Below are positions 49,201 to 61,200 of a stretch of 64,000 nt of DNA, one piece after another. Made by a program: the position numbers and the translations under genes. The DNA is from Eudorina sp. 2006-703-Eu-15 (Eukaryota > Chlorophyta > Chlorophyceae > Chlamydomonadales > Volvocaceae). The DNA is taken from NCBI GenBank assembly GCA_003117195.1, contig BDSI01000006.1, positions 496,001 to 560,000 of the forward strand, in the 5' to 3' direction. The first letter of the stretch is position 1, and the number at the start of each line of letters is the position of its first letter. Under the pieces are notes generated by a model. It was not told the origin of the DNA. It was given only the letters and a program-made list of their open reading frames with translations, and made no database searches.

Positions 49201-52038
49201 TGAGTATCTAAAACCCCATTTTCCCACCGAGGGAAAGTATCTATCAAAACGCAAGGTTTTCGGCCGAATATATATTGATATCTTAAGATAGCCACCCTGC
49301 CTCTGGGTGGTCGCGCGTGCGCAGCGATTGGGGTGAAGGGGCGCGGGAAGCCGGGAACGCACATGAAGGGGGGGCTAGGATCGGGGAGAAACCCCGAAAC
49401 CCTAAACCCTAAACCCTAAACCTGGGATTGGGAGCCAGGGACCCCTAGTATTAGTCCGGTTCATGGTGTCCTGAAAGATCGTTAAATGGACAGCAGGACA
49501 GCCGACCAGGACAGCACCCGAGTGAGCCACCACCCGCAGAGCGACATGCGGCTACGGTGCTTGACTGGGGTCGTTTCCCCCGCCCGCCGTCTCCCCACCC
49601 CCACCCCCACCCCCTTCCCGGTAGGTGCACTACCACCACTGGAACCGCACGGGTTTCTTCATACAAGCGGGCGATCCGCAGTACGGCAAACACCTCCTGA
49701 CGTCTAAGTACTGCTTCGGGCCCATGGGCGGCGGTCACGGTGAGCTGCGGCACTGCGGCAGGGAGGGCTGTGCTAGCTGGGAAGCCGCTGGGCAGTCGGC
49801 TGCCTGTGCACTTGGTCTCACGAGGGGGTCCATCCCGTGGGCGTTTGCCGTCATGACCATTAGTATTGTGCCAGTGCGCGCAGTCCGGAACGCAGCTACG
49901 CGACATGGAGGAGGGTGGCGGCAGCGGCCGTCCCGCACTCCACATGCCGTGGTTCACCATCTGGGCTGTTGCGCGATTCCTGGCTCAAGGGTTGAAAATT
50001 CCACTTCGCTTATGTGCTTCGGGGATGGGATCCGTCAATTGCATTGCCGTATCGCACGCAGCACTGTGCTGTAGCCCGTACGGCAAGCTTTGCGGTCCCT
50101 GTCAGCTGTCTCACCATCTCCCCCCTCCCACATCCGTGCCAACTCGCTGCCGCCTACCTGGACTGAACCCGCACTATTAACGGCAACGGTCAACGACCAA
50201 CGACCAACGGCCAAATCTAAACCAACGTCGCACCATCAACCACCCAACAGGCCAGCGCCAGGTGGGTGGGGGGGGCCGCGGCGGTCCCCACTCCGCTGCA
50301 CCGGAGGGGGGCAGCAGTGCACAGTGCCGGGCACGGACCCCCTGCCCAGTTGCCGAGTTACCACGACCCGGCGTGTGGGACTCCCGCTGCATGAATTTCT
50401 GAATGCTTCTGAAATGCAACTATCCTTTGCCGATGTTCGAGAGGCCTCCTCTACAGCGGCTTCCACCTAGTTACCGGGCACGGCAACGCCCCCGACCTGA
50501 CCCGAACATTGGAAGTCTTGACCGCCGTCCGGCATCGCAGTCCCCAGCTCACGAAATCCCCAGACCTTCAACGTCCATCTCCGCTTACAAACCCCCAAAC
50601 CCCAATCCTTCAACGTCCACCACCTCAACCCCCAAACCCAAATCCTTCAACCTCCACCTCCTTCACCCCCAAGCCTTCCCTCCTCCCCACCCTCGCCTCC
50701 GTCACCCCCAGATGCAGGCCGCGCTCGCGGGCTGCGTGCCCGTCATCATCAGCGACGGCGTCCTGGAGGCATTCGAGCCGTACCTCGACTGGAACAGCTT
50801 CGGCGTTCGACTGGCGGAGAAGGACATCCCCCGGCTCCACCAGGTGCTGGCGGACATCAGCCCACAGGTGAGCGTGGGGGTGCACCCAGGACCCAGCCGC
50901 CCAAGCGAGGCACCCAGCCCCCTTCCTCCTGACTGCTCCGTGCTCTCTGATTCCCCCAACCACCAACCTCCAACCGTCAATATCCACTCACCCACCATAT
51001 GCCACGTAACCCCCGTCCTCGTTTCACCTACGCACAACCCCGTTCTCCTTTCCAGCACAAGTGGGGGCACACATATATCTGACGCCAATGGGCCGGCCCC
51101 GGCCCCTGCTTCACATCATATCCCTCTCGCTCTTCAAGCCCACCGCCCCATCCGCATCCGCATCCGCATCTGCCAACTCCCCCTTATCTTCATCCGCATC
51201 CGCATCCGCCAACTCCACACCACCCCACCCCTATCCTCATCCTCATTCCCCAAACAAACAGGAGTACGACCGCAAAGTGGAGCGCCTCCGCTGCTCTGCC
51301 CAGCACATGGCCTTCAGCACCATCACGGGGGCGTACCTGGGCGAGAGCGGCCGGTACGACGCGTTCGAGACCCTGTTCGAGATCCTGCGCGCCCGGGCCG
51401 CCCACCCAGGCACGCCCCCGGAGCAGCTCCGCAGTGTGGACCCCACCCTGGACGCATTCCTGGACTGCCGGGACCCGGAGGGCGGGAAGGGCGAGGGGGA
51501 GGAGGGGTCGAAGGGGGAGGAGGCGGAGGGGGAGGAGGCGGAAGGGGAGGAGGCGAAAGGGGAGGGGGAGGGGAAAGCGAGCAACACGGAGAGGGAGAAG
51601 CGGCAGCAGCAGCAGCGGCGGCAGCAGCAGCAGTCTGATGAAATCCGGGCGAAGGAGAAGCAGCGCGGAAAGGTGGAGTTGGAGGAGGCGGAGGTGGAGA
51701 AAGAGGCGGAGAAAGAGGCGAAGAAAGGGGCGGAGGCGGAGGCGGACGCCGGGGCCGGGAACGCTTGGCTGCAGCAGCAGCGGCAGCAGCTGCTCACAGC
51801 TGCGACATTGGAGGCGGCGGCGGCCGGCAGCACTGACAGAAGCAGCGGAAGGAGCAGCAGCAGCAGCAGCAGCGGCAGTAGCAGTCGGCTGTGCAGCGTG
51901 TCGCCCTTCGATGAGGGCGACCCGGCGACCCCCACCTGCCGTTCGCTGAGCGGTCGCTACCGCGGGCCATTGTACGGCGGTCTGATGTGTGTACGGCGGC
52001 CTACGGAGCTGGTGGCCTGCCCTCGGCCATGGGACTGA
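46236..52038 (+). CDS. Secreted EGF-domain exostosin-like glycosyltransferase (GT47)
   Basis: Eleven exons: 46236-46280, 46350-46447, 46611-46798, 47227-47362, 47724-47953, 48318-48582, 48771-48870, 49625-49739, 50251-50261, 50712-50867 and 51262-52038, giving 706 aa. Residues 16-31 (VLVCVAVFAASVASLA) form a signal or signal-anchor helix. Two EGF-like modules follow (CPKGCTQYGTCNEEIGRC at 32-49; CYNGCSHRGHCVAGFCHCKP ending near residue 111). The GT47 domain runs from PRIYMYELPPRL to about residue 500, with ADWYFIPVTL, FVTHWGLYD, DIVLPVFLGA, FFFAGRICGDHSR, SKYCFGPMGGGHGQRQ and GCVPVIISDGVLEAFEPYLD. Exostosin-like enzymes transfer sugars in the Golgi, and in algae they are thought to build wall or matrix glycans. 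Residues after about 510 form an extra Glu/Lys/Gln-rich low-complexity tail and a Ser run, not part of the family core. Exon 9 is only 11 nt but is needed for the GHGQRQ motif and frame. Confidence 0.93.
49063..49299. mobile_element. hAT-type MITE in intron 7 of the exostosin gene
   Basis: A 237-bp element bounded by perfect 16-bp terminal inverted repeats: CAGGGTGGCTATCTTA at 49063-49078 and its reverse complement at 49284-49299. It is flanked by the 8-bp direct repeat CCTCTGGG (49055-49062 and 49300-49307). An 8-bp target duplication and ends starting CAGGG are hallmarks of the hAT superfamily. There is no transposase inside, so the element is non-autonomous. It is AT-richer than its host intron. 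Confidence 0.92.
49390..49422 (+). repeat. Interstitial telomere-like repeat (CCCTAAA)n
   Basis: Three full CCCTAAA units with a degenerate flank inside the same intron as the MITE. The unit is the plant type, one base shorter than the TTTTAGGG reported for Chlamydomonas reinhardtii. Confidence 0.8.
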
Positions 52039-53965
52039 AGCGCTGTTTGAGCGGAAGGGGAGGGGGAGGGAGGGGGGAGGGAGGGAGGGGTGTTTCGCTG
52101 TCATGACCGACATAAGGGGGAGGGAGGCGGGGGCGGTAGAACAAGCGAGCAGCAGCTGCGTACCCCTGTCGTGCCCGCCATGCCGTACCGCGTCGTACCG
52201 AACGGAGCCGTGCGCCTCATGTACTGTTACACCACGCCGCCGTGTCGGCAACTCGGCATTGGACGACAACACACGGCCCTGTGAATCTCCACCTGCCAAG
52301 CAAGGGACGGCAAACGTGGGGGTTTTGCGAGTTCGCATAGCACACAACACACATAACCGAAATGTTCACGAGCTGACATACTCAATCTGTGCCCCATTCA
52401 CGCAGCGAGGTGAATGTCACAGCGGAACCCAACAGGGACATAGTCGTACGGCATGTCTGTGCTTTGTGTCGTACCAGGAGCCCACGTGACAGCGGGCTGA
52501 GTAAGGTGTGTGTGTGTGTATGTTATGGTAGCAATAATGTTACAACGGTACGGTACTGTGTGTACGACCGCTCACGGGGACTGGCTTGCGGCCGTCCCGG
52601 GGCGCATGGGCCCCCCACCTCCGCGAGCTGCGACTGCTGGTCTGACCCTCCTTATGTACGGCATCCCGTACTGATCCAGTCTGTTGTATCTCGTTACCGC
52701 ATTGCGGTACGACAGTCGCGGGCGGGGGGGGAGGCGAGTCCTGGCTCGCTGGCTGGCCCCGGTGGCAGCTGTTCCCGTTGAGATCGTGGGACACATGTGC
52801 TGTTTAGGCGGCTGCTGCTTGTGCTGAACAGCCACGAAACCACTGCTGCAAGCGGGGTTTCTCAGGTCTCTGTATGGGAATGGGATTGGGATTGGGATTG
52901 GACTGGGGGCCATATTCCTGTGATGTCTTGCCGGATGAAGGGACGGGGCTGACGCTTACACGGAATGATCCGGTCCGCCATTCCAGGGAGTGTGATTCCA
53001 ACGAGTGCGATTAGACAACGGTTACATGAAGGTTAATGCGTGAGCGGGGTCCCAAACCGTGCTGGGCCCCGACCTGCAGCCATGCAGAATCGGCCAACAC
53101 GCCTTCAGTTGATAAATAATCGGTTAGTTCGTTGTGTTTGTTGGCAGTTGGAACGGGCTTTCACCAGGCACCGAACGGATGGCACGCTAGATGAAACGTG
53201 GCTGGACAGACCCAGATTGTGTTTAGAGAAGAGGCCCAGATTGTCTGTGTGTTCAGTGAGGAGCCCACCCATAACCACCCAGCCCGGGCGCCCGGGTTCG
53301 TTCTTCGGGTTTATTTCTTTTTTCAATTTAATCCATAACCACCCAGACCCAGATTGTGTGGGTGTGGTGGGATGGTGGTGGGAGGCCAGGGGAACGTTGT
53401 GGTTCAGGATGGTTGGGTGTTTTCAAGATCGAACCTGAGATGGATTAGGTCGTTGCAGACTAGGTGACGTCGGCTCTTGTCGTTGTCTGGTTGGTTGACT
53501 CGGTTTCAAGCGGGCCGGGCCTCCGGTGGGCCGCCGCAGCTCAGGTGCCGTATTGTGCCACACCTCGTAGACAGGCAGAGCAAGAGTGCGTGATATGCAC
53601 GCGCCATAGCCAAGCACGGAGCAATGCCTGCCAGGTACTCGTTTCTGTGTGTCCGCAGTCGGCCAGCAACGTCGCAAGACGGCCAAGCAAGGTCCGTCGA
53701 TGATGAAGGACGGCGCAGCAACCCACGCCTGGTGACCCTTCAAACCCGGTCAGGGGCCACGGGTCCACCTTGTGACGATCACACGAAGCAAGACAGCGAC
53801 GGGGAATGATTGATGCGGCGATGTCAACATCTGGCTCCCCTCGGCTGTGCGCTCGCCAAGTCGGTGGACTGCGACGGCGAGGAGATGCCAAATCTGCTGA
53901 GTTTGGCAGCAACATTCACGCACCGCATCCTCCAGGGCTGTACAGGTCCACACACACACACACAC

Positions 53966-54112
53966 CCTTGGTTGAGAGCGAGGGGACAGAAGCCCCTTAC
54001 GCCCCTCTCCCCCGAATCCGGGGGAGAGTGCTTCGGCGGTCTCCCGTATGGGGCGGGTTAGCGCCCCCGGCCAGCGTCGGCCCGGCAGATATGTAACGAT
54101 TCACACACACAC
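53966..54112 (+). repeat. Dispersed repeat family C, direct copy 1
   Basis: Begins CTTGGTTGAGAGCGAGGGGA, continues through GAATCCGGGGGAGAGTGCTT, GTCTCCCGTATGGGGCGGGT and CGGCCCGGCAGATATGTAAC, and ends in a CA run. The second copy is 391 bp downstream in the same orientation, and an inverted copy lies in CCT7 intron 10. Confidence 0.88.
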
Positions 54113-54356
54113 AGTGGCGGCTCAGTTCCCTTTCACACACACACACAATCTTAGCTAGTACGATTAGGTTGGGACGCGGGACCAGGCTAGTTTTACCGCA
54201 CCAAGCAGGGGCGCGCCTCCGAAACGCGCCCTCGGTGCTGCAAGGACTTGAGGAGGTTGAACAGCGGACTGCGAGGCGCAGACCGCCCGGGATGGGCTTC
54301 CGCCCAATCCCTTGAGGGGGCACAGCTGTCACCGATCCTCAGGGATCGGGCGCGCG

Positions 54357-54506
54357 CCCTTGGTTGAGAGCGAGGGGACGGAGGCCCCTTACGCCCCTCT
54401 CCCCCGAATCCGGGGGAGAGTGCTTCGGCGGTCTCCCGAATGGGGCGGGTTAGCGCCCCCGGCCAGCGTCGGCCCGGCAGATATGTAACGATACACACAC
54501 ACACAC
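54357..54506 (+). repeat. Dispersed repeat family C, direct copy 2
   Basis: Nearly identical to 53966-54112. Among the few differences seen, GACAGAAG becomes GACGGAGG and CCCGTATGG becomes CCCGAATGG. The pair brackets about 245 bp that contain GTCACCGATCCTCAGGGATC and no frame of note. Confidence 0.88.
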
Positions 54507-55274
54507 CGCTGCAGCCGTAATGTCCCGCCCCGCCATGACACCCCCCCCCCCTCTGCTCGCGGCGGGCGGAGCAGGGTCCGGGCAGGGTCCGAGGCTTGTG
54601 ACACAGCACCGAGTCACAACACCGGCGCTGTGCATGCGCAGCAGCAGCACCAACAAACGAAGGAGAGAGAGAGAGACGCCTCATTGCAATAAGTGAAGCA
54701 ATAAGTTAAGCGGAGCGCAACGCCGCAGAACTCACTCAGCCATAGAGAAACTCACGCCTAGAACTGGGGCATTCCAAGCTCCGTTGCATGAAACCTCATC
54801 GTGCGCTGTCAACTATCGGTCGAGTTACGCGACCCAGATCCCGGCCCCCCACCCCCCAGGGTCCGGGTGATGGTGTTGTCATCGACACCGACGTACGCAG
54901 GCGCCGCACTCCTCCTTCCTCATGGCTCACATCCTGAACTAAAATACACCTCGCCCCGGTGTGCCCGGTGGCCCTGCCACGCAACCCCCTTACGTCAACA
55001 AAGACAGCGAAACCGCTGGAGAGCCGGGATGGTCAGGATGGACAAAGACGGCGACGCGTTGACTCAGAAGAGAAAGTACCGGTAGTAGAGGCTGACAGTT
55101 GAAGCTGATTTTTTCAGAGGGTGGACGGCTGCTGGCGCGCGGCCAGCCTTTTCAGTCTTTGCTCGCACGACCCCCTCCTCTTCCCCCTTTTCTTCCGGCG
55201 CGGCTAGCACACACACACCCCGCTCCGTCCTGCCCCGCTCCGTCCTGCCCCGCTCCGTCCTGCCCCGGGGTCCC

Positions 55275-58200
55275 TCAGAACGACAGCTCCGCCACCGGCG
55301 CCCGGTCCATGCCCCTCAGCGCCTCCGCCGCCGCCTCCCTCAGCTCCGGCAGCATGTGGCTGTTGTGCTGCAGCTGCTTGAGCAGGTCGATGGTGCGGAT
55401 GAGCAGCCGCGCCATGTCGCCGTCGTCCAGGTTGGAGTCGGCCATGATCTGGGACCAGCTGGCGCCGCTGGCCCAGGCCTCCACCAGACCTGGAGGGGGG
55501 AGCGGCGAGGAGGGGGAGGGGGCGGGGAGGGGAGGGGAGGCGGTAAGGGAGGGAGGGTATAGGAAATTGGTAGACATTTTTCAAGCTAAGGGGTTAAGGG
55601 AGGGGTGGAGCGGGGAGGAGGGGGACCGAGGAGCGGGGTTGGGTACGGAAGCCGGGGTGTGTTTGGCGAGAAACCCGCCGGACCCGAACCCGTCGGGATG
55701 TGTAATGCGTATCAAGGGGAGGGGAATAGTGGGTGGCTTGTGGAGAGGGGGTGGAGGGCAGGGGGACGAGGGGTAGGTCGATGATGCGCGGGCAGGGGTG
55801 GAGGACCCGGATCCCCCACCGCGGCGGCGGCCCCCCTTTGTCAATAAAGACAGCGAAATCGCGAAACAATCACCGATTGCGTAGTAGTTGTCCGGTTGGC
55901 TGACGCCGCCGGCCCCTCCCCCGCCCCTCCACCAGCACAGCTCCGCCTCCGCGGCGCAGTCCTCCATCCACACCCCCAGGCAGGCAGGCGGGCACCCCGC
56001 AGTGCTCCGACCCCCACGCCCCACCCCATCTCTCTGGGCTTTGCCTTCCGCTCTCCCCCCCCCACCCCCCACCCCATGTCCACCAAATTTCAAGACCCAT
56101 ACCTCTCCAACCCACCTCATGTCTACCAATGATTTACCAACGTCAATACCCCCCACCCCGTCCCCCACCCCACCCCCCACCCCCACCCCCAAATGTCTAC
56201 CAATTTCCTATACCTCACCCCCCACCCCCACCCGCCCACCCACCCGCGAACCGCAGGTCCACCAGCAGCGCCTCGTTCCAGCGGGTAAGCCCCGCGTCCG
56301 TCTGCAGCTCCAGCAGCAGCTGCCGGCGGGTCTCCAGCGCCTCCACCACCGCCTCCACCTCGGGGGACACCGAGTAGGCCGCCCACACCGCCACGGGCTT
56401 GGACAGCACCTCGGGGCTCAGCAGCGCGCCCAGCAGGGCCGCAAGCGCGGGGCCCGACAGGCGGTGCAGGGAGGGGTGGGAGAGCGCAAGCGCCAGCCAC
56501 AGCTCGTTGCCGCCCTGGGGTTGGGGGGGAAGGGGGGGTGGGGGGGCGGGGTATGGGCGGGGTGGGGGGCGGGGTATGGGCGGGGTGGGAGGGCCGGGTA
56601 TGGGCGGGTGAGGCTAGGGGGTGACACAGGGTTAGGTGAGGAAGAGCGGGGTTGAAAGGAAAAGGTAAACCAAACCCAGAAACAAGCCCGGGCACACCCA
56701 ACGGAGGAGGGGAGCGAGGTGCGGGTTGAGGTATGGGTGTGGGTGGGGTGCCGAGACAGATGGAGCGCGTGGGGGTGGGGGGGGAGGTATAGGATAGGTG
56801 GTACGTATAGGTGGGTGGGTGGGTGGGTGGGTGGGTGGGTGGGTGGGTGGGTGGGTGGGTGGGTGGGTGGGTGGGTGGTATGGATTGGGGAACCGATACG
56901 TGGGTGGGTGGGTGGGTGGGTCGATCCAGGTGAGCCGCGCAGGCTGGTGGACTGCGGGACCCCATCCACGCCAGGGTGGCCCCCCCAGTGCGGATTCCCA
57001 CCTCAACCGGCAGCCGCGGGACCCCCTCCCGGCCAAGACCCCCTTGCGAGACCAGTGCGCCCGTGCCCCACTGAGCCCCTTGGTTCATTCCTGGGATTCC
57101 CCCCCAGACACCGTCCGGCCCCACCCGACACCTCCCCCTTCCCCCCTCCCCCACCAAACACACCTGTATGTTCCTGGCCAGCAGCCCCAGCGGCAGCACC
57201 CTCAGGCTGGCCGCCTCCAGGGCGTCCACACAGATCAGGATCTCCATTGTGGCCTGAGAAGGAAGGGAGGGGGGGCGGGAGGGAGGGGGCCGGAGGGAGG
57301 GGGGCGGAGGGAGGGGGGCCGGAGGGAGGGGGGCGGAGGGAGGGGGGGCCGGAGGGAGGGGGGCGAAGGGAGGGGGGCGGAGGGAGGGGAGGTGGGGGGG
57401 AGGGCTCAGAACGTGGAGGAAGGAGGTGGGTACTGGGTCGCAGGGCAGGTGGAAAAGGGGCAGAGATGGAGTAAGGTGGTGGGCGCCGGGACCCGGTTTC
57501 GGAGCACTGGGTACCCGGGGAGGGGACGGGAGGGGGCATCTATCCGGTACGGCGCGAAATCCCCCACCCGCGGCCCCCAACCCGCTCCCCTATCGCACCG
57601 CACCGCACCCCACCTGGAACGTCTTCCAGGTGCTCTCCAGCTGCCCTGTGGACTGACTCTCCTGCCGCACCTTATCAGCCCGCTTCAGCAGCCGCTTGGC
57701 GCGGGCCTACAGCGGGGTTGGGGCGGGGGTGGGAGGTGGGGGTGGGGGTAGGGGGGGTAAAAATCCGTGTTGGAACCAAGACCGTGTCACTTGTTGTGGC
57801 CAGGTGGTGGGTGGGCTGGGGAGGGCGTTGAGGACCGTTGGGGGCGGTTGAGGAGGGGTGCGCAGCGCGACGTTAGGAAGGCCGGCACGGGTTGGGTGCC
57901 GCCGCCGGGAAACCGAAGCGGTGCTGAGGCGCCAGGGAGGGCAGGAGGCAGGGGGGCGGGGTTATAGGAAATCGGTAGACAGGGAGGCGGGAGGAGCCGG
58001 TGCGCCAGGGAGCGAGGGCGGAAGGCAGGGCCGCGGACGCACCGGGCTGCAAGCCTGGCACGGTCGCCGGCCCCCTTCCCCGGTGGTGGTGGTGGGGGTA
58101 TATCTTCAATGTTGCACGCCGTATTCGCATTACGACATTACGGAGCCCTGCTCCCTCTGTATCGCCCCCGCCGCAGGGGCCCCTTCCGCCCAGGCGCCAC

Positions 58201-61200
58201 CCCTGGAGGGCCCCACCCGCCCCGCTCCCCAGCCCCGCAGCCCTCCGTGCCCCGCTCCGCACCATCTTCTCCAGCCACCCGTCCTTCCCCGGCCCCGCGG
58301 GTCCCTGCCGCCGCTGCTGCTCCAGCTCCGTCAAGGCGACCTTCACCGCCTTGCGGGCCGCCGCCACCTGGGGGGGGCCGAGGAGGGAGGGAGGGGGGAA
58401 TAAGAAATGAGGGGTAGGGGCCGTTAAAAGGACAAGAGAAACCAGACCCAGAAACAAACCCAGGAGGGGCGGTGGACATTGGGGGGAGAGGGAGGGTGGG
58501 TCGGGGAGATGAACGAGCGAAGAGGCGGCAAACACAGGCGGTGTTTGTGCGCAGCATGCCGGACGGAGTCCCCCGCTGCGGTGTTCTGGTGTATCCAGAA
58601 GCAAATCGCCGCGGCGGTTGACACCGTCCCGCATGTTGCAGCAATCAACCCCTCCCCAGACCCACCCAATCCACATATGCACACATCGCCTGTTACGCTG
58701 GACTTCGCTTCTCGCGGCTCAGCTTTCTCTTACACACACACCCACGCCCAAAACCCAGACACCCACTCCATCATGCCAGCACTTGTGACGCGTCCCCACG
58801 CAGCAGTCCAGGTGTGAAAATCCTCCGTCGCAGCCTTCTCGTCTCCACCCCCCAGCCCCTAACCCCAGCCCCTGACCCTAGCCCACGCCGCTTCGCTCTG
58901 CACGGCTTCCCTTCTTTTGCTCTGGCAGCCGCGCAGTATGCGTCTGTCCATCCATTTCCTGTTACCCCCCCCCCCTCCCCCCGGCGGCCCCACCCACCTG
59001 CTCCGCCAGCCGCGGGTCCACCTCCACGAAGGTCCAGGGCATCCGCGCCTGCAGCTGCCGGGTGACCGGAGAGGTGGTGGGGGTGCCCAGAGCCACCTGC
59101 AGGGCCCAGGAACCGGCTGGGGAGAGGGGAGGACAGAAGGGGGGGGCCGCGGGGTCGGGATCGGGGGCGGGGGGGGGAGCGGGGGCGGGGGTTAAATTGA
59201 GAAAAATAAAATAAAATAAAAATAAGCAAACCCGCAGAACGAACCCGGGCACACCCAGCATAACGCAGTATACTTACGGGGTGCGGTACCTGCAGAGCAA
59301 AATTAAAAGATAGAGACCGCGCGCGGGCGAGTGGCGGCGCGGCCGCGCTGCCGCAGTGCCACAACAAGCAAACTGCGAACCCAACCCAACCCGGAAAGGA
59401 CAGAAAAAAAGAAAGAAAACAGAAACGGGGGGTCGGGGGATGGGGGGGTTTCGGGGGACGGGGGTCGTGGGGAGAGGGACTTGGTAGACAGACCAGGTAG
59501 AGAGGAGGGGTGTAGCAACCGGACAACTACTACGCAATCGGTGATTGTTTCGCGATTTCGCTGTCTTAATTGACAAAAGGGGTGTAGCAAGACCGGTGAG
59601 GCGGGAAGGAAGCGGGGTGTGGGAGGAGTGTAGGGGATCGGAGGGCATACCAAAGGAACAAGTAGCGGTTCAGGGGTGGTCGTGAAGCTCGAGTTTCAAG
59701 GGTGACAAACGCGCGGTGGCGAAGCTCACGCACGCACCACACACACCGAATGCCGCGAAAGCGCTGTCGCGGACGCGTGACCCAACCCTTTCTCCCCCTT
59801 TCGTCGTCCAATCCCTCCACCCCCTCAAACCCCACCCTCCACCCGCACCCGCGGCAGCCCGCTCACCTTCCACGTTGCTCCAGGCGTTGGGTCGTACGGC
59901 ACTGAACGCCGCCATCACCTTATCCGCATCCGCCTCCAGCCCCACCCCCTCCGGCCCCGCCAACACCCCGGCCACACACGCCACACTGGCGCGCATCAGC
60001 CGGTTGTCCGCCGACAGACACGCGTAGTACGGCAACGGCGGGCTGCCGTCACCGCCGCCGCCGCCAGCTGCCGCCGCCGCCGCCACCTCCCGCGGCGGCT
60101 CCACCTCCGCCACCAACAGCGCCGGCATCAGCACCGGCCGCCCGCTGCCGCCGCCGCCGCCGCCCCGGCCGCCACTCCGGCCGCCGCCGCCGCCGCCGGC
60201 GACGTCACCTCCGGCGGCCAGGTTCAGTACGACAAGTCGCGGCATGGGCTCCTCCTGGAGCAGCTGTCGTGCGGATTCGCACTGGACCTCCAGCTGAGCC
60301 GCCTTGAGGCGGCGGAGCTCGTCCTTGGTCTCCTTAATCCGGGCCTGGAGGAGGAAAAGGGGGGGGAGGTCCAGGCGTCCAGGCGTCCAGGGTCGGGTTC
60401 GGGTTCGGGTACGGGGTCGGCGAGATTCAAGATCAGCAAGGGTAGGTGGGTCATCCTATCATTGTCGATCTCCGTCGCTGCGCACCCCGGACCACATTGG
60501 CCCCCCGTCTGGCCCCTCCAGGCCATCTTGCCATGGGGGCTCAGTGTGAATATCCGCCCGACAGGTTGCGCCCGGGCCAAGCCCCTCAAGCCCGGCCGCC
60601 CCCCAACAACCCACCCAGTTTGAATATGTCTACCAATTTCCTATTACCCCCCGCCCCCTCCAGCCCACTCACGTTGAGCTCCTTTGCCCGCACGTTGGCC
60701 TGCGCCTTGAACGACTCGAGCAGCGTCCTGGCCTCCGCCTCCAGGGCGGCCGCCTCCGCCTCGCGGCGGCTGTTGCCCTCCGTGGAAAGGTAGTTGCCGA
60801 AGGAACGGCTAACGAACTCGCGGGCCTGCACGACAACCCACGTCGGTTGGGTTGTTGGTTGAGACCAACGGCTACTGCTCCTGCCGCCGCTGCTGCGGCT
60901 TCTGGTCAAGGATGGGTTTGCGATCAAACTGGTCGGTGCGTCTGAAGTAGTAATCCCCAAACCAGCAAAACACACGCCGCGCCCCCTCACGCCCCTCTCC
61001 TTTCCCCCCAAGGGAGGAGAGCGCTGCGGCGCTCTATCCGTTAGCCCTAATGAGTTATCTGCCCTTGGCCAAAAATACACGCACACATAAGAGTTGCGAC
61101 AAGCGCATCACCGCGCCGGTGGGTAGGCATCCCCCTCCGTCTTTCGCTTCGGTGGTAAGTGCTTCAGTCATTATTTGTCAAGGCCTACAAGGTGGACGTC

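Larger units (their letters stand above)
52039..55274. other. 3.2-kb repeat-bearing interval between the exostosin and ISE2-like genes (tail to tail)
   Basis: The flanking genes converge, so both 3'UTRs lie here. No gene is recognised. Contents include many GTACGG/CCGTAC motifs (52170-52700), a family D block (53282-53335), two direct copies of family C (53966-54112 and 54357-54506), GA-rich and CA-rich simple repeats, and a family B relic (54993-55020). Confidence 0.5.

Noticed and set aside
55890..55990. Possible ISE2-like exon (LGVWMEDCAAEAELCWW)
   Set aside because: The flanking exons already join in phase to give VDLRFAGLVEAWASG as in the family, and this segment lies inside the inverted-repeat intron.
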